From Annona cherimola (taxonomy: Eukaryota; Streptophyta; Magnoliopsida; Magnoliales; Annonaceae): DNA of 64,000 nucleotides. Below are positions 51,201 through 63,300 of the stretch, one piece after another. The stretch is from positions 100,692,095 to 100,756,094 of the forward strand of contig CM059971.1 of assembly GCA_030490835.1 (NCBI GenBank). The letters are read 5' to 3'. Position 1 is the first letter of the stretch. Every line of letters begins with the position of its first letter. The notes below the pieces were generated by a model. It was not told the origin of the DNA. It did no database searches and was given only the letters and a program-made list of their open reading frames with translations. The position numbers and the translations under genes were made by a program.

Positions 51201-54200
51201 AATCTGGTCTGATTTTCACAAAAAAAGTTTTGATCAACACGACCCAACTCTTAGTAGCAAAGGGGGATGCAACCACCTAAGGCCTGTTTAGAGCATCAAA
51301 TGGAATTGGATTTGGAGGAGAGGTATTTGCATTGGAAATGAAAGGCTGTATTGGGATTGAGAAAAGTAATATTGGGAATGAAAAAAGTAATCCAAATCCC
51401 CATCTCATCCTACTGGATGGTCCTGAACAAGTCCTAAATTTTTAAAGGTAGTCACCTGGACTAGAGATGCCAATAATCTCAATGTGTGATTTAGAATTCA
51501 AATAGGATGTGAATTCATGGATTTAGAGGTGCCCAGCTGACAAATAACCAAAACAAATAACATAGTGGCCAATCCAATCTCTGCTTGCAGAGCCACTTAG
51601 CACATGCATAAGACAGCCTGTCCCCATTTCTGAAACTATAATTACTACACTTCAAGGAAATGCCTTCCAATTGAAACAGCACTGAAACAGCGTAAGTAAT
51701 GTAGACTATAACGTTGGTGCTAACTCTTGCCTAATTGACTTAGAATTCAACATCATTTTAAGGAAAATATTAGGATAGATGCTCCTAGAAAATAAAAATA
51801 ACAGGCTTAAAAAAAGAAAATCTGGCAGCAGCATATGTGTTTTCTTTGGCAGAACAAAGAACAAAACTCAATCAAAGAAAAATGAAAAGGTAAAGAAAGA
51901 AAAGCATATCATACGCAAGATCTCCACCAATGAGAAGTACATCCCCGCGTGGCAATGAACGCACGGAATCACCATTTTTCAAAAGAATGGAAGGTTGAGC
52001 AAGTAATCGGGCCACAGCATAGGATGAATTTCCACCATCTCCTGTATCAGCCATGAAATCAAACCACAGATCTTCTCTACTACTAAATTGTTCATACAAA
52101 AGATCACCCTTTTTAGCTTCATCTTGGACCTTGGTCATCGCAGCCTGAGTAAAGGATCAAGGTTAACATAAAAAAGGGAAAATTGCAGCAATATATAGAG
52201 CCAAAAGTTAGTCAAATATGTTTGTGAATTATTGCACAATAATTTATGATTGACGGACAAAGAACAGAGAATTAAGAATGTGTAACATTTAAAACCATCT
52301 GGAGGTATTACCTGCATCATTCTCATATCAAATCGGCCAACAAATAGAGTTACAGATACAAGGAGATCAAAGACTGTTTTAAACAAATCGGCTGATGTCC
52401 TGCAACATAGCCATCCAAACATTTTAGCACTGAAATGTTTTCCTCCCTGAATCCCGATAATAAACATGATTATAAAGGGAAAATTACCCCGAATACCACG
52501 GAACCATGTCCAAGAAATCAGGCTTCATCTGTTTCTTCACCTTTTCATACTCTGACAATGAATGAGGGTGAGTTAAAGCCCACCTATCAACATGTCAAAC
52601 AATTAATAAATAAGAAGCAAAAGGATAAGCATGCAAAGATTCCAAAGCCCAGAACCTGACCTAAGAAGTTTTCTTTTGAAAAAGGGGAAAAAAGACAAAG
52701 CAAAAGCCACCCTAAGCCCTAAGCTCCAAGGAAGCTGCTACTACCAAAGAATAATCAAGTTACAAATGCAGAAGATCAGTGTTATAGATTATTAAATGCA
52801 TCTGAAATCCGAGACATCATAATTCAGGAAAAAGCATATTAGTACGCCCTTCTATGGAAGAGGTTTGCTTCCCAGTTTGACAGGTATATTTAGGCATGTG
52901 CATGAAAAGGAAGAGTGATAACTGCTTATAATCCAAATTTCAAGAGACATATATCAATATTCCACAATATTCATATTGTTGTTCTTCTAAAATGAAAAGA
53001 AGAACCTGAAGAGGCAGTATTTTGAACCAAGAATGTTAACACATACCCACTAGAGCGTTCCACCACATAATTGGCCATGTAAAGACCTATGAATGTTGCC
53101 CAGAGTGAAAATATAGGGGAGATCTCATCTGACGGAGCTGAACATGATCCATTGCAACCCAACTGAAATGTAAATGTTCAGCTCAATAGAAGACAAGTTA
53201 AAGCAACACTGCGATGAGCATGAAAATCAGAATAAATTAACTTAGGGGTCCCCTGCTCTTACCTCCCCATAAAAGACCCACTTCGAAAAAATAGGGTAAT
53301 CATGGGCAGACCCAACCGGCGCAAACCACGATGAGCAGACACGATCCTTCAACTCATACATATGAAGAAACTTTGAAAGCCATGTGTCTCTTCCCTCTGT
53401 CTCCCAAAATGAAGAAGAATATGAACTGGAGTTCCTATGTTCAAATGGCTTCTCTTTTAGATTAGCTCGGTTTCCACAGTGACTGTAAAACACACAGCAT
53501 GCTATGCTTAACACCTGCGTATGAAAGAAGGTTGTCAGGAAGACTTGGATTGTCACTGAACAAGATTTGCAGAATGCCCATATTCTAAATAGTATCGTGT
53601 TTCAAATGTAAAATCAACACTCACAGCACAATTTTGGACAATGGTTAGTATCTCCGGTCGCTTTCCTGCCACCCTGGCAACTAGTCCCAAATACCAAAGG
53701 CCAAGAAAAATAATATGGAAAAGAAGAAGAAACAAAACAGAAGACAAATATATTGTCAAGAATAGCGAGAGATTCATCCTCAAGTCCACTCCCATTGACA
53801 GAAAACTAGGCAAATGATACAAAGCTGCTACAAAGATCCATGTGATGTACCTGCCCAAAGATCCAAATTACCAAGTCACGTTCTTGCTGGACCTAAGAAA
53901 ATTAAGAGCCTGAAAAAATCAAACCTATGATTATTGAAAAGAAAAATATTTACCAACGACTGAAGTTTGAATAACTTGGCTTTATAGTCTTCCGAATGAA
54001 TGGGGAAGAGAAGAAATAGAAGAAGCCGAATAAACAGGCATACATTGACCACCATTTGATATTGCTGTCAAGTTTTTGTATAAGGGTGTGTATGTTATCA
54101 GACGAGATGAAGAAAAGGCACCCCACAACTACAGCAGTCATGGCATGCTGTGAATGTTCATGCGGATAAGGATATTTGTGGGTCAGAATTGTCCTGACCC

Positions 54201-54255
54201 TCTCCATTTTGAGTGTATCAAGTAAGGGGCCAATAGATTGTTTTCTTGAACCCAT
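41840..54255 (-). CDS. Multi-pass membrane protein with calcineurin-like metallophosphoesterase domain
   Basis: Fifteen coding exons in transcription order: 54255-53954, 53850-53625, 53514-53263, 53162-53047, 52583-52488, 52399-52312, 52144-51915, 50535-50351, 49673-49474, 47407-47075, 46991-46890, 44189-43892, 43638-43490, 42648-42364, 42037-41840. All junctions are GT-AG and phases sum exactly to 1019 aa plus stop. Hydrophobic segments occur near residues 38-90 and 100-190 and again at about 690-720, 735-800 and 870-910, flanking a central phosphoesterase domain (about 385-680). Metal-site motifs: ADTGDGG (D393, D396), GGDLAYP (D434), GNHDW (N497, H498), THEP (H577) and GDLHHY (H616). The first motif is D-x-G-D rather than the common D-x-H. 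The family is conserved in plants but I know of no proven substrate. Long introns hold nested MITEs. The start was chosen because MGSRKQSIGPLLDTLKMERV heads the conserved region; further leader exons up to about 56 kb are likely. Confidence 0.9.
42178..42229. repeat. T-rich / A-rich simple sequence in an intron
   Basis: Long T runs with interspersed GG, followed by an A run, lie in the last intron of the phosphoesterase gene. They form a potential hairpin (T run then A run) at about 42190-42229. Confidence 0.8.
44856..45409 (+). mobile_element. Tourist-like MITE, copy 4 (outer, interrupted)
   Basis: It starts GGGTGCGTTTGGGAAG and ends TCAAACAAACCC, with TTA on both sides. The element is cut after AACTTTTAGATAAA by another member of the same family (44892-45173) and resumes AAGTTTTTGACATAAAA. 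It lies in intron 11 of the phosphoesterase gene. Confidence 0.9.
44892..45173 (+). mobile_element. Tourist-like MITE, copy 5 (nested in copy 4)
   Basis: It starts GGGTGTGTTTGGAAATGG and ends GCCAAACACAACC, with AAA on both sides, and lies wholly inside copy 4. It must be younger than the outer copy. Confidence 0.9.
45411..45890 (+). repeat. AT-rich dispersed repeat with hairpin ends
   Basis: It shares a long ordered set of motifs with 35040-35550: TATTTAACATCGTTTCTTTA, CTGAAAAATATATATTCATG, ATAGAATCATTCATCCACAT, TTTAAAATTAATATTTAGC. It directly abuts the end of the Tourist-like copy 4 in intron 11 of the phosphoesterase gene. Confidence 0.6.
46285..46364. repeat. Perfect 40-bp tandem duplication in an intron
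   Basis: The unit AGTTTCTTTCGAATAATCAT followed by GTATGATATAAAATCATAAT occurs twice with no differences. The exact identity suggests a recent event. Confidence 0.92.
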
Positions 54256-56000
54256 CAGAAGTATCTCTAGAAGTTTGAATAATTTAATTTACTCTGACTA
54301 TTCCAACAGCTGCACATGCAAGAAAACATCTAGCAAGGAAAGAAGTTTCCAGACACCCTGAGCCTGCATGAATGACCTGATACAAAAATGTTACCATGAC
54401 GTCAACTTATATTTGTGAACTAAAAGAAATAACAGTAGCAGAACAACTTGAAGAGCATTTCATTGCATTTCCTAAGGGAAGTTTCCACTCATCAACAATT
54501 TCATGAAGATAACAGGGGCACGCATACACAGCAAACCGAGAAACACAGATAATTTGGGCCCACTGCAGCTATAAAGCATCCATCAACAATTTCGTCACAT
54601 CCATTTGATGGGCATGACAGACATCAAAAAATTCTTTATAGACCACTTTCTATTTTCTGAAATCATTACATTTCCTGTCATTTCTAGTGAGCTTGTGTTC
54701 CTGGTGCCTTCTTTTCCACTTCTGGTTGTTGCAATTGCCGTTACTGTTGTCATTGTTCCAATTTTTCTGTTTCCGCTGTATGTTCTTTCTTTTTTTTCTT
54801 TAATGTTGAAGATTCTTTCTTTTCTTTCCTTTGAATAACATATCACTGTAAAAGAACTGGAGAAATGACAACAAAGGATGTAAAATTCATAAGTGTTATT
54901 TCAAACAGTCGAAAAATAATCACATATGTTGCAGGAGCAACTGTTCAGGACATTAAATCATTTTGCCCATATCACAACAGTTTCTTGTTGGGCAGTGACT
55001 GTCATTGCAGGCACATTTCATCTTATAGACCTCTTCTTAAGATGAAATGGAAGAAACCTACAGCACCTTTAGTCAATTGATTCAGGGCATAAGCAGACAG
55101 CCCTTGGCCCCTTGCACAAAACTGTACCTATCCAACACACACACGAAATAAATATATATATAAAAAAAAAAAAGATGGCGACATGCTTTCCAATTTCTAC
55201 TCCCATTTCGAAGTCAGTGACTTTTAAGATCCACTAGAACATAAACAAACGTTTTAGGGCTACTTTCAACTCATAATTAATGTATATATCATCTTCTTTT
55301 GACGAAAATGATTGTCCGCCACCCAATCACCTGCGCACAAAATGTTGCATCCAAAAGGCATGAATTTTGAAAGGCATAAACACACGACAAATTGCTTGTG
55401 GATTTCCCAAACGAATTTAAACCATCTAAACATCTCCAGAAGCCTTCAAAAAGGGAAACAGCAAAAACAGTAAAGACCCAATTCATCAATTCATTGCGAG
55501 GACTAAATATCAAATACTCATTTCTAAATTCAGTGACAAGTCGGTCATCCAGTTGACCAACCAACCACGACTCGACATTCAGGTTTTTTAAAGTATTAAA
55601 CAACTACGACACTTCACAAAGACCAAAACAGCAAAAATTTTCAATAGAACAAATGAAACCAAACCAGCAACCGAAACAAGGATTCCAAGACCTCGCAGCC
55701 ACACAAGCCGAGTAGCAGGCGCAACAACGTAAAACCAGGTATTTTCAGCAATCCACAACAAAATTTCTCCGTGAAATTTCGAATTAAACGAAGAACAACC
55801 CAATACATAAAAACGCACCCAATATTTACGTGAAGGCAACAGACCCATTTAAGTAGAAAACATATCAAACACATGACGTGCAGGAAAATGGAGAGAAACA
55901 AAACAAAGGTTGAGACTTGAGAGATTGACGTGCCTGGAATAGAGGTAAGAAGAAGAAGAAGAAGAAGAAGAGGAGGATGGAGGCAAGGGGAGCAGGGAAA
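54256..56000 (-). other. Leader and promoter region of the phosphoesterase gene
   Basis: No further conserved coding exon was recognised. The minus strand probably carries a 5' leader with an intron; a CCTCTATTCCAG/GCACG junction near 55935 is possible. A GAA microsatellite (about nine units) sits at 55948-55973, often seen as CT-rich sequence in plant 5' leaders. Confidence 0.4.
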
Positions 56001-56778
56001 ATGGGTGCATGTGGCCTTAAAAGTGAGAGTTTGTGGGGCTTTCGCTTTTCAGGAATCTACGAATGTATGCGACGAACATCAATTGGCATATTCTCTCTCC
56101 CATGTTGCGTTCTTCCGCCTCCGTTTGCCGGGCTGCCCAAAACAGCCTTGGCTTCTTACTGCTAAATTCCTTCACCCTTTTCGCATCTCGGTTTTTATTT
56201 CCCCCACGATTTCCCTAGCAACTCGCGCGTATAGATAACGCAACGGCGAATCGCATCCCCTAGGCAGTTGCACACTTTGCACGCGCACATGGAATTTGTA
56301 AGTTGGGTCTTGCTGCTCCATTGGTCCGTTTGGCAAAGCGGGTGAAGAGGAAAGTTAGAAAATAAGAAATAGAATAATATAATAAGGATAGGAATAAAAC
56401 GGAAATACATAGTCGTGTGAGAAAATTATGAAAATCTAAGAGTAAAAATGAAAAATATTGTTAGTGTGTTAAATCAATTGTATTGAGGAGATCTGAGAAA
56501 GCGGCTTCTCACAATTTTTAATTTACAATTTTTACCAACATAATTATAATTGTTTACGATGGTGAGGCTAAAGATGGAGGGCTTGGACACCAATATTTTT
56601 TAAAAAAAATGGTAGAAATTACTCTTATGGAGTTATGATACATGTGATTCAATTAATTATTACACGCTGGCGAAGCATTAGATAAAATATTGACATTTAA
56701 AATGAATTACAATACAATGTTCTTTTTCTAGGGCAGTAGTACGTTCGGCCTCTGTCAAAAAATAGAGACGCATTTCGG

Positions 56779-57437
56779 TAGGTGTTCCAAAAATAATAAA
56801 ATTTTGGCACGTAAAAGTTTTTAAATGATAGAAAATAATGTGCTATAATGAAGATAATAATAATAAGTAGAAAAACTAAAGTTAAAATATATATATATAT
56901 TAAGGGTTGTTTCTGCACTGAAACAGCGGTGCAGTTGCCCAAAAAATGGGCTCCGCATATATTAAAATGCAATGAAACTTTATACAATCATTTATTAATA
57001 TATAAATCATATTTTAAATGGTTTAGATATTTCATCAAAAAAAATGGTTTAGATATTGAAAAAATCACTTTAAAGTTGTTATTTATATCAAACTATTTTA
57101 TTACGTTGAATTTGTACCATTTCAGATAGAATCCATATACATATTTGATTGGGATGAAAATTAATAAGTTAATAGAATATATCATTTTAAATACAATTAG
57201 TGGAATAAAATATAATTCGATCATCATGTGGGACACATTTCAACACCACTACATCTTAATTATGGTGCAATGGCGTTGCACTTGTTCCTCGTATATATTA
57301 GTTGTAGTGGTAGTTATGTAAAAATAATTGAAAAGTATAATAGTTATTTAAAAATAATTAAAAATAAAATAGTTGTGAAAAAAGTTTTAAATTGAAAGTC
57401 TTTATGCAAAAACTTTCGGATATAAACAAACACATCC
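56779..57437 (+). mobile_element. Tourist-like MITE, copy 6, interrupted and diverged
   Basis: The left part 56779-56902 (AATAATAAAATTTTGGCACG, AATAATAAGTAGAAAAACTA) and the right part 57301-57437 (GTAGTTATGTAAAAATAATT, ATAAACAAACACATCC) match the two halves of copy 1. They are separated by the element at 56903-57291. Confidence 0.75.
56903..57291 (+). mobile_element. Hairpin-ended AT-rich element, complete copy
   Basis: A 389-bp insert inside a Tourist-like MITE, flanked by a perfect 9-bp duplication TATATATTA (56894-56902 and 57292-57300). Near the left end CTGCAC and GTGCAG form a stem around a 10-base loop. Near the right end GTGCAA and TTGCAC do the same around TGGCG. The two ends are not inverted copies of each other. 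The inner part shares motifs with repeats at 11820, 35040, 36910, 39270 and 45411. The 9-bp duplication suits Mutator-like transposition, but the lack of matching terminal repeats does not. Confidence 0.7.
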
Positions 57438-58745
57438 TTGATAAAAAAAATTAATTATAAGAGAATGTTAAGATAATGACAATAAAATATATAACGAAGT
57501 TAGTATAAAAATTCTAAAAAAATTGATTAAGAATGTAATTGTTTTGCAAAAAAAGTTGGAAAGAAATTATTAGAAAAATATCATAGAAGTGAGGGAAAAA
57601 CTTTGTCCATAAATCTTTTTTTATATCTGCGAAGAAAAATCCGCGTGGAATTTGGACGGCGCCCAGCTCGCTTTCATTTAGACCCTCTTCTGCCGTCATT
57701 ACGTCAATGACCTACCGCGATTTGCCTGCTTCAAACGGAAAATACCATCACATCAGGCTCCCGTATTATAGTGTATGGGCGGTGAGTGGCGATCATTTAA
57801 AATGGGCGGGCCCAAAAATCTTTTTATTTTTTATAAAATTATTTTACCAATTGTGTTCAGGTCAGTTGTCGAAATTTCGTAAATGATCACGCCTCTTCTT
57901 TAAATGTCTAAGTAATTTTTTAATTTGAAAGTCGGGCACGTTTTAGTAAAAGAAGATTTTTGGGTCAGCCAAATACGGGCCAATTTCAGGCCGACTAGAT
58001 GGTCACGGGGCGCATTTTCAAATATCTATATCATATGCAGTGATCTAATGCGGCCTATTATTTTCTTACTTTAAAAGAAAATTTTCAAATACAAACCACT
58101 TATTATGTTTATCCATATGTAGCAGTGTTGTAAGAACCGACCGGTCCGATTCCACCAGGAACCGGTCTAGGATTCGGTTTGATCCGCAGCAATTCACTTT
58201 GATACTTTGATAGCATTGAACTGCTTGAACCGGCGAATTGGCTGTAGAACCGAACGTCATGGTCGGACCGGTTGAATCGGTTCAGCAGCCAAAAGCCCGA
58301 TGGCCGAAAAACTGAGCATCAAAAGGGAGGCCTTTTTCTCCCTCAAAATTCAATCCTGCTCCTGGCCACCCCCAGTGGTTCCCTCCAGCTCCAACCTCCA
58401 TATTTCCACCCCCGGCAGCAGCAACAACAGCCGCCCAGTCGCCCACAGCAGCAGCAGCCTGACCAGTCGATCGACCAGCTCGTCCTACCTCCTTCGAATT
58501 TTCACGCGCCCCCAATCGGCTAGGTCCTTCTTCACGACCTCTGACGTTGGCGAGCTCGTCCCGGCGGCGGCGTCGCGGCGGTAGCAACACATAGCAACCA
58601 GCAACATCCCGTCCAGCGATTCGACAGCACCAATTCTGCTTCGTCCCAGCTCCCTATTATCTTCTTTCATTTGCCACTCTATCCTTTCCTTTCAAACCAA
58701 TTGTTGCCTCGAGCGGGCCCCAATGGACCGACGTATCTGGTTTTT
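57438..58745. other. Spacer with a GC-rich patch and ACCGGT-rich segment
   Basis: No gene recognised. At 58130-58280 the sequence is crowded with GAACCGG, ACCGGTC and CGGTTCAG motifs in both directions, like the end of a transposon. It is followed by a GC-rich, CAG-repeat-bearing stretch to about 58700 that is open in several frames (so the frames prove little). It may be a truncated transposon carrying host-like sequence. Confidence 0.35.
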
Positions 58746-59535
58746 GAGCGTGTGTGAGAGAATAATAAAACTTTGAGATAAAAAATTTATAACGTAAAAG
58801 TTATTAAATTAATAAAAAATAATATGATACGATAGTATTAATAATGAGGTGTACAGAAAATAAAGTTAAAATAAAATATTTTTTTTCAAATATACCAACT
58901 ATTTTTTACCTTAATCCCAAATCTATCTACTATATTCCAAAAATCTAAGGCATGCCTTCTATGTTGGCATATATTTTCAAAAATATCTATTTCGTTAAAG
59001 GTCATTAATTAAGTAAGTTAATGGTCATCTGTTTAAATGTTGATTATAATTTCTAAAATGCCAAAAAGTACCCTAGTGTAAAATAATAAAAGATGAAATA
59101 AAATAAAATGGGAATAAATTTATAGCCCTCTATATTTAAAACTCTTGTACAATTAGGTTAGTGGTGAGTTGCGATATTCAAAATATTGAATCCAGCCTTA
59201 AATTTGATGAATATATTGGTAATTTTGCAAATGGACTAACGGGATTTATAACATCAGTAACGAAGTGAGCATTTTTGAAATTATATGCAAACGTAGTGGG
59301 TATCTCTGAAATTTTTGAAACATAGCGGGTATGTCTGGGATTAAGGTCAAACACAATAGGTATATTTAGAAAAAACTCTAAAATAAATAAGTTGGTTATA
59401 TAGTTAATTGTGTATAAATGATTAAAAAATATGATAGCTATACAGGAAGAGGTGAATAAATAATTTTAAAATATAATAATTATGAAAAATATAAAGTTTT
59501 AGTTTAAAAAGTTTTGTTAAGAACAAACATGCCCT
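58746..59535 (+). mobile_element. Tourist-like MITE, copy 7, interrupted
   Basis: The left part (58746-58875, GTGTGTGAGAGAATAATAAA to AAAGTTAAAATAAA) and the right part (59388-59535, AAGTTGGTTATATAGTTAAT to AAGAACAAACATGCCC) match copy 1. They are split by a Mutator-like MITE. Confidence 0.82.
58876..59378. mobile_element. Mutator-like MITE, copy 2, nested in a Tourist-like MITE
   Basis: About 503 bp, flanked by a perfect 9-bp duplication TAAAATAAA (58867-58875 and 59379-59387). The left end TTTTTTCAAATATACC and the right end GGTATATTTAGAAAAAAC are inverted complements, with similarity reaching about 90 bp inward through 30-bp units. It shares its interior with 33694-34144. The duplication length and long termini fit Mutator-like MITEs. 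Confidence 0.88.
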
Positions 59536-60190
59536 TTTTTCATTTGCTGCTTTTTTTTTTCTTTCATGAAATCTAAATCGTTAATCTCATTCTCAATAAT
59601 ATTGAACGTATTGTAAATGAAAATTATTTCAAAAAGATATGCATGTATCACACTTGATTTGATAGTTCTAATAAGTTTGTACGTATTATCAAATAATTTT
59701 CATTTTATGTTATTTTGCGATAACTTTTTTATTTTCTATTTTTATTGATGTTATATACACATTTGATATTACAAATCAAACTCATTTACAACTCTCACCT
59801 AAAAACTGTACAGTACAGACTTCATTTCTACACTTCCCAAGAACAAGCATAATGAAATTTCTCCATTAATACGAACAAAAGGAATTAATATAGACCTATA
59901 TTGGTGGGTAAGCTTCAAATATATATTACGCCTGTACAACGCAGGCGGCCAAAATGGATGGGTTGTAACGCTGGAACGGCAGTGTATCACTGTCATGCGG
60001 TTCACAGAAGGTTCAAATCATTGGTAATCCCAATATTGATTATTAACTAAAGTGGACACAAAATATACTAATACAAGGATGGGACGGGTGTGCGACCGCC
60101 ACAATCCACAATTCTACATTGGTTGCGCCGTCTAGAGACTTTACTCACAACTGGACAAGGCCTTACCGACAATGCATTGCCGCCGATTAA
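59536..60190. other. Spacer, no gene recognised
   Basis: AT-rich at first, mixed composition at 59800-60190. Only short frames without family signatures. Confidence 0.4.
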
Positions 60191-60444
60191 GCCTGTTTTT
60201 TAGAATGTATAAAACTTTTAATAAAAAATTATAGTGAGTAAAAGTTATCAAATGATATGATATAATAGAGATAATAATGAGAAGTAAATAGGATAAAATT
60301 AAAATAGATAGGTTAGTTGTGTAGAAATAATTGAAAAGTAATGTAAATTATATAGGAAAATGTGAATAAATGATTAAAAATAGAGTAGTTGTGAAAAATA
60401 AAAAAATTTAACTCGACAATTTTTACCCATTACCAAATACACCC
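60191..60444 (+). mobile_element. Tourist-like MITE, copy 8
   Basis: It starts GCCTGTTTTTTAGAATG, ends ACCAAATACACCC, and is flanked by TAA on both sides. Internal motifs (AATAATGAGAAGTAAATAGG, AAAATAGATAGGTTAGTTGT) match copy 1. Confidence 0.82.
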
Positions 60445-60447
60445 TAA

Positions 60448-62524
60448 ATATTATAAAATTCTTGAATTGAATACATGTTTGGAACGAGAATATAATGATG
60501 TGGATTTGAAATGAGTAAAATTATATTGGAAATGATTAAAGTTGAGTTGAAAATTAAAAAAACTGTATTAAAAATTAAGAAATTATCATGAAAAATAGTA
60601 ATATGGATTCACTTCAGGTATCTCACGTGATTTAGAATAAGCCTTATATTAGTTACCACGATTATCATATCATGTGTGGACAGTGCTACCATTATTTTAA
60701 TATGTATTCTTGTACATAGGCTTGAAGTGATAATAACATTAGTAATACCATGTAATATTTTGAAAGGTTATAAGGTGGATTTGGATAATTGTAAGTTAGC
60801 ATATTCGTTTTTGGTCTACAATGCACAAAAAAGAAAAACTAAGGGTCTATTTTGCAAAAAATTTATGATTAAATTCTATAAATTTCTTTTTTTTTTTTTG
60901 CATCTAAAAGCATATGGTTGATATTTTTAGTTTGTGTTCGTTAAACAGCAAGATGTGTTACAATATCTTGAAACATAGTAGGCTTATTTGGCAAATATTA
61001 TCACTATTAATAATGCTATGAATTTAACATCAACCATCAACGTGGGAAAAATGGATAAAGTTTATATAAAAATTTATTTGTTTGAATAAATGATGCTGTT
61101 TTTCTTTTTTTCGTTTGAATGGAAGTTAATACTTTAGTTCGGTTTTGTCAGGACTCAAACACAGTATTGACAATGTTGTAGTCTTCATGAAAACACTTAA
61201 GTGGGAGTTGCATTTCATTATTTTTTTTTTACAAAAAGTAGGGGTTGCATTAAAAAGGAATTCCTTGCATAAACACACACTCTAGTTTGCTAACACCCGG
61301 ATATTATCGAAATTAGGGCTGTGCTGCTCATGCAGTCATGTTATGCCAATTTCTTTTTCTTTCTCTTTCTTCGTCTCTTTCTTAAGTTAAAATATTTCCC
61401 AGATAACAATGTTCAGTTATCCGGGAAACCATGAGGATTTATGGTGGCTTTGAGTGAATTTCTATTTAAAAATTTTGTTTTCTTGATGCGGGCCGGTGTT
61501 TGCCGTCAATATCCCTGATAAAATAGATTTTGGCATCCAACAATAACACGATATAGTGGATATTACATTTAATATTTTCTTATTTTTTTGATTTTATTTG
61601 AAGATATTACCTGTGAAGTCATATTTATTGTATATAAAATTGGTATGCAATAAAATCATATAATAAATTATGCAAAGTTAATTTTTGTAATTTAGATTTT
61701 TATATAAAATTACACAATAAAATTTTTATATACTCATTTGATTATATAAAAATTTTATTTTATAAAATTGTGTTCTTAGATGTGTCTTTTACTGTACATT
61801 ATAAGCTTATATTTTTATGTAAAACTATAGGGTATAATGTTTTAAAAGTTCTAAATATATCTATATATTTTGCCCAAAATTCATTTTATACTTACATGGT
61901 TAGGGATTTGTGAAATTGGCTATTAGCCTCTTAGTGAAATAACAAATATGCCTGAATTCTACTTATGATTTTATAAAATAATACTTTTATATCTATAGAA
62001 TCATATATTATTTAAATATAAATTTTTAACTTTGAAAAAGTCAACTTTAAGTTATATTAATGTTTGGCTACATTTATCATTTTACTGAGGGATTAATGAC
62101 CCCTTTAATAGATATCTGATGATGTGGATATAAAAGAAATTTTGTATAAAATACAATGATTATTTGAAAATTTTAAAACATCAAAAGTATGTTTAAAATT
62201 ATGGGTAAAACTTGCTAGTGTGATAAAACATAATTTGCATATTCCTTATTTGCTTAAAAATGAACATAACAAGACTCATATTGCATATTTAATTTTAAAT
62301 CTATTAAGATTTAAGAGTATATCATATATAGGCTTTTCGATGATATATATATTATATACGCTTTTAGATGGGCCAGTGTCTTTTAGTTAGTTTTATAAAT
62401 TTTAAATATTCTCAAATATTTTTATTACTTTAAATTAATAAATTACAACATATGATAGAATAGTTTCATGCATTATTTTTTGCAGTATATTTATAGAGTA
62501 ATTAAATATATGATATATACAATC
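60448..62524. other. AT-rich spacer
   Basis: No gene recognised. One 81-codon frame at 60676-60921 has no family signature. Confidence 0.4.
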
Positions 62525-62924
62525 TAATAATATGAGTTAATACCAAGTGTATATTTATGTGTCATTCAATAATAGCTTTTTATGTTCTAATTAAATTTAT
62601 AATTATATGTTTATATTTTATGCATTTTAATATTAGTTTCTATTAATTTTAGTTTTGAAAATTTATTTTATTGATAATTTTTTTGATAAAATCATTAATA
62701 TCTCCAATAAAATTATTTAACTTGTTTTTAACTTGACCAATAAATTGAATTTTACTAATAAAATAAGATTTGGACGTTTACTTACATCCCGACATAATCC
62801 ATTCTTTTACACTTATCTATATTTTCCAATTATTATCCTTATTTATTTTGGCTTGATTCACTCTTATTTTAACTTTGTATAGATTTTACATAGTTTTTTA
62901 AAAATATTTCTAACCGTGTAAGAA
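62525..62924 (+). repeat. Direct repeat of about 400 bp, copy A
   Basis: It runs from AATAATATGAGTTAATACCA to TTTCTAACCGTGTAAGAA and is repeated at 63301-63959 with scattered substitutions. The spacer between copies (62925-63300) is unique and includes a small frame at about 63057-63190 (starts MSTLKRMFSTSSSSSSND). No TG...CA ends or primer-binding site are seen at the borders. Confidence 0.88.
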
Positions 62925-63300
62925 GTTTAAGAAGGTTACGTTAGAAATTATTCTCTAAGGAAGACTCAATATTCACAAAGTCACGCAATTAGCTGAAATC
63001 TTGTGTTGCTGAAATTGCGTTAAGAGAATACAACATATAAGACGTTAACTGTGAAAATGAGTACTTTAAAGAGAATGTTCTCTACATCATCATCTTCTTC
63101 TTCCAATGATACTGAAATCCATTCTCTGAGATTAGACGAGAATCAAAATATGACCAAAGGAGTATACGAAAACATCGAAAAATCAATTTAAAATTATAAA
63201 ATACCCAAAGTTCATATTAAAGAAATTTGTAAAATCGTATTACAAATTATTACAAAAGAAAGCTATTAAAGACTTATGTGAAAATGACTTCAAATTTTAT

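Noticed and set aside
56903..57291. Helitron
   Set aside because: There is a hairpin near the right end, but no CTRR terminus, no 5'-TC, and a 9-bp target duplication, which Helitrons do not make.
58272..58590. Overlapping frames on both strands in the GC-rich patch
   Set aside because: High G+C removes stop codons in all phases; frames are low-complexity (Gln/Pro or Gly/Arg) and not evidence of a gene.
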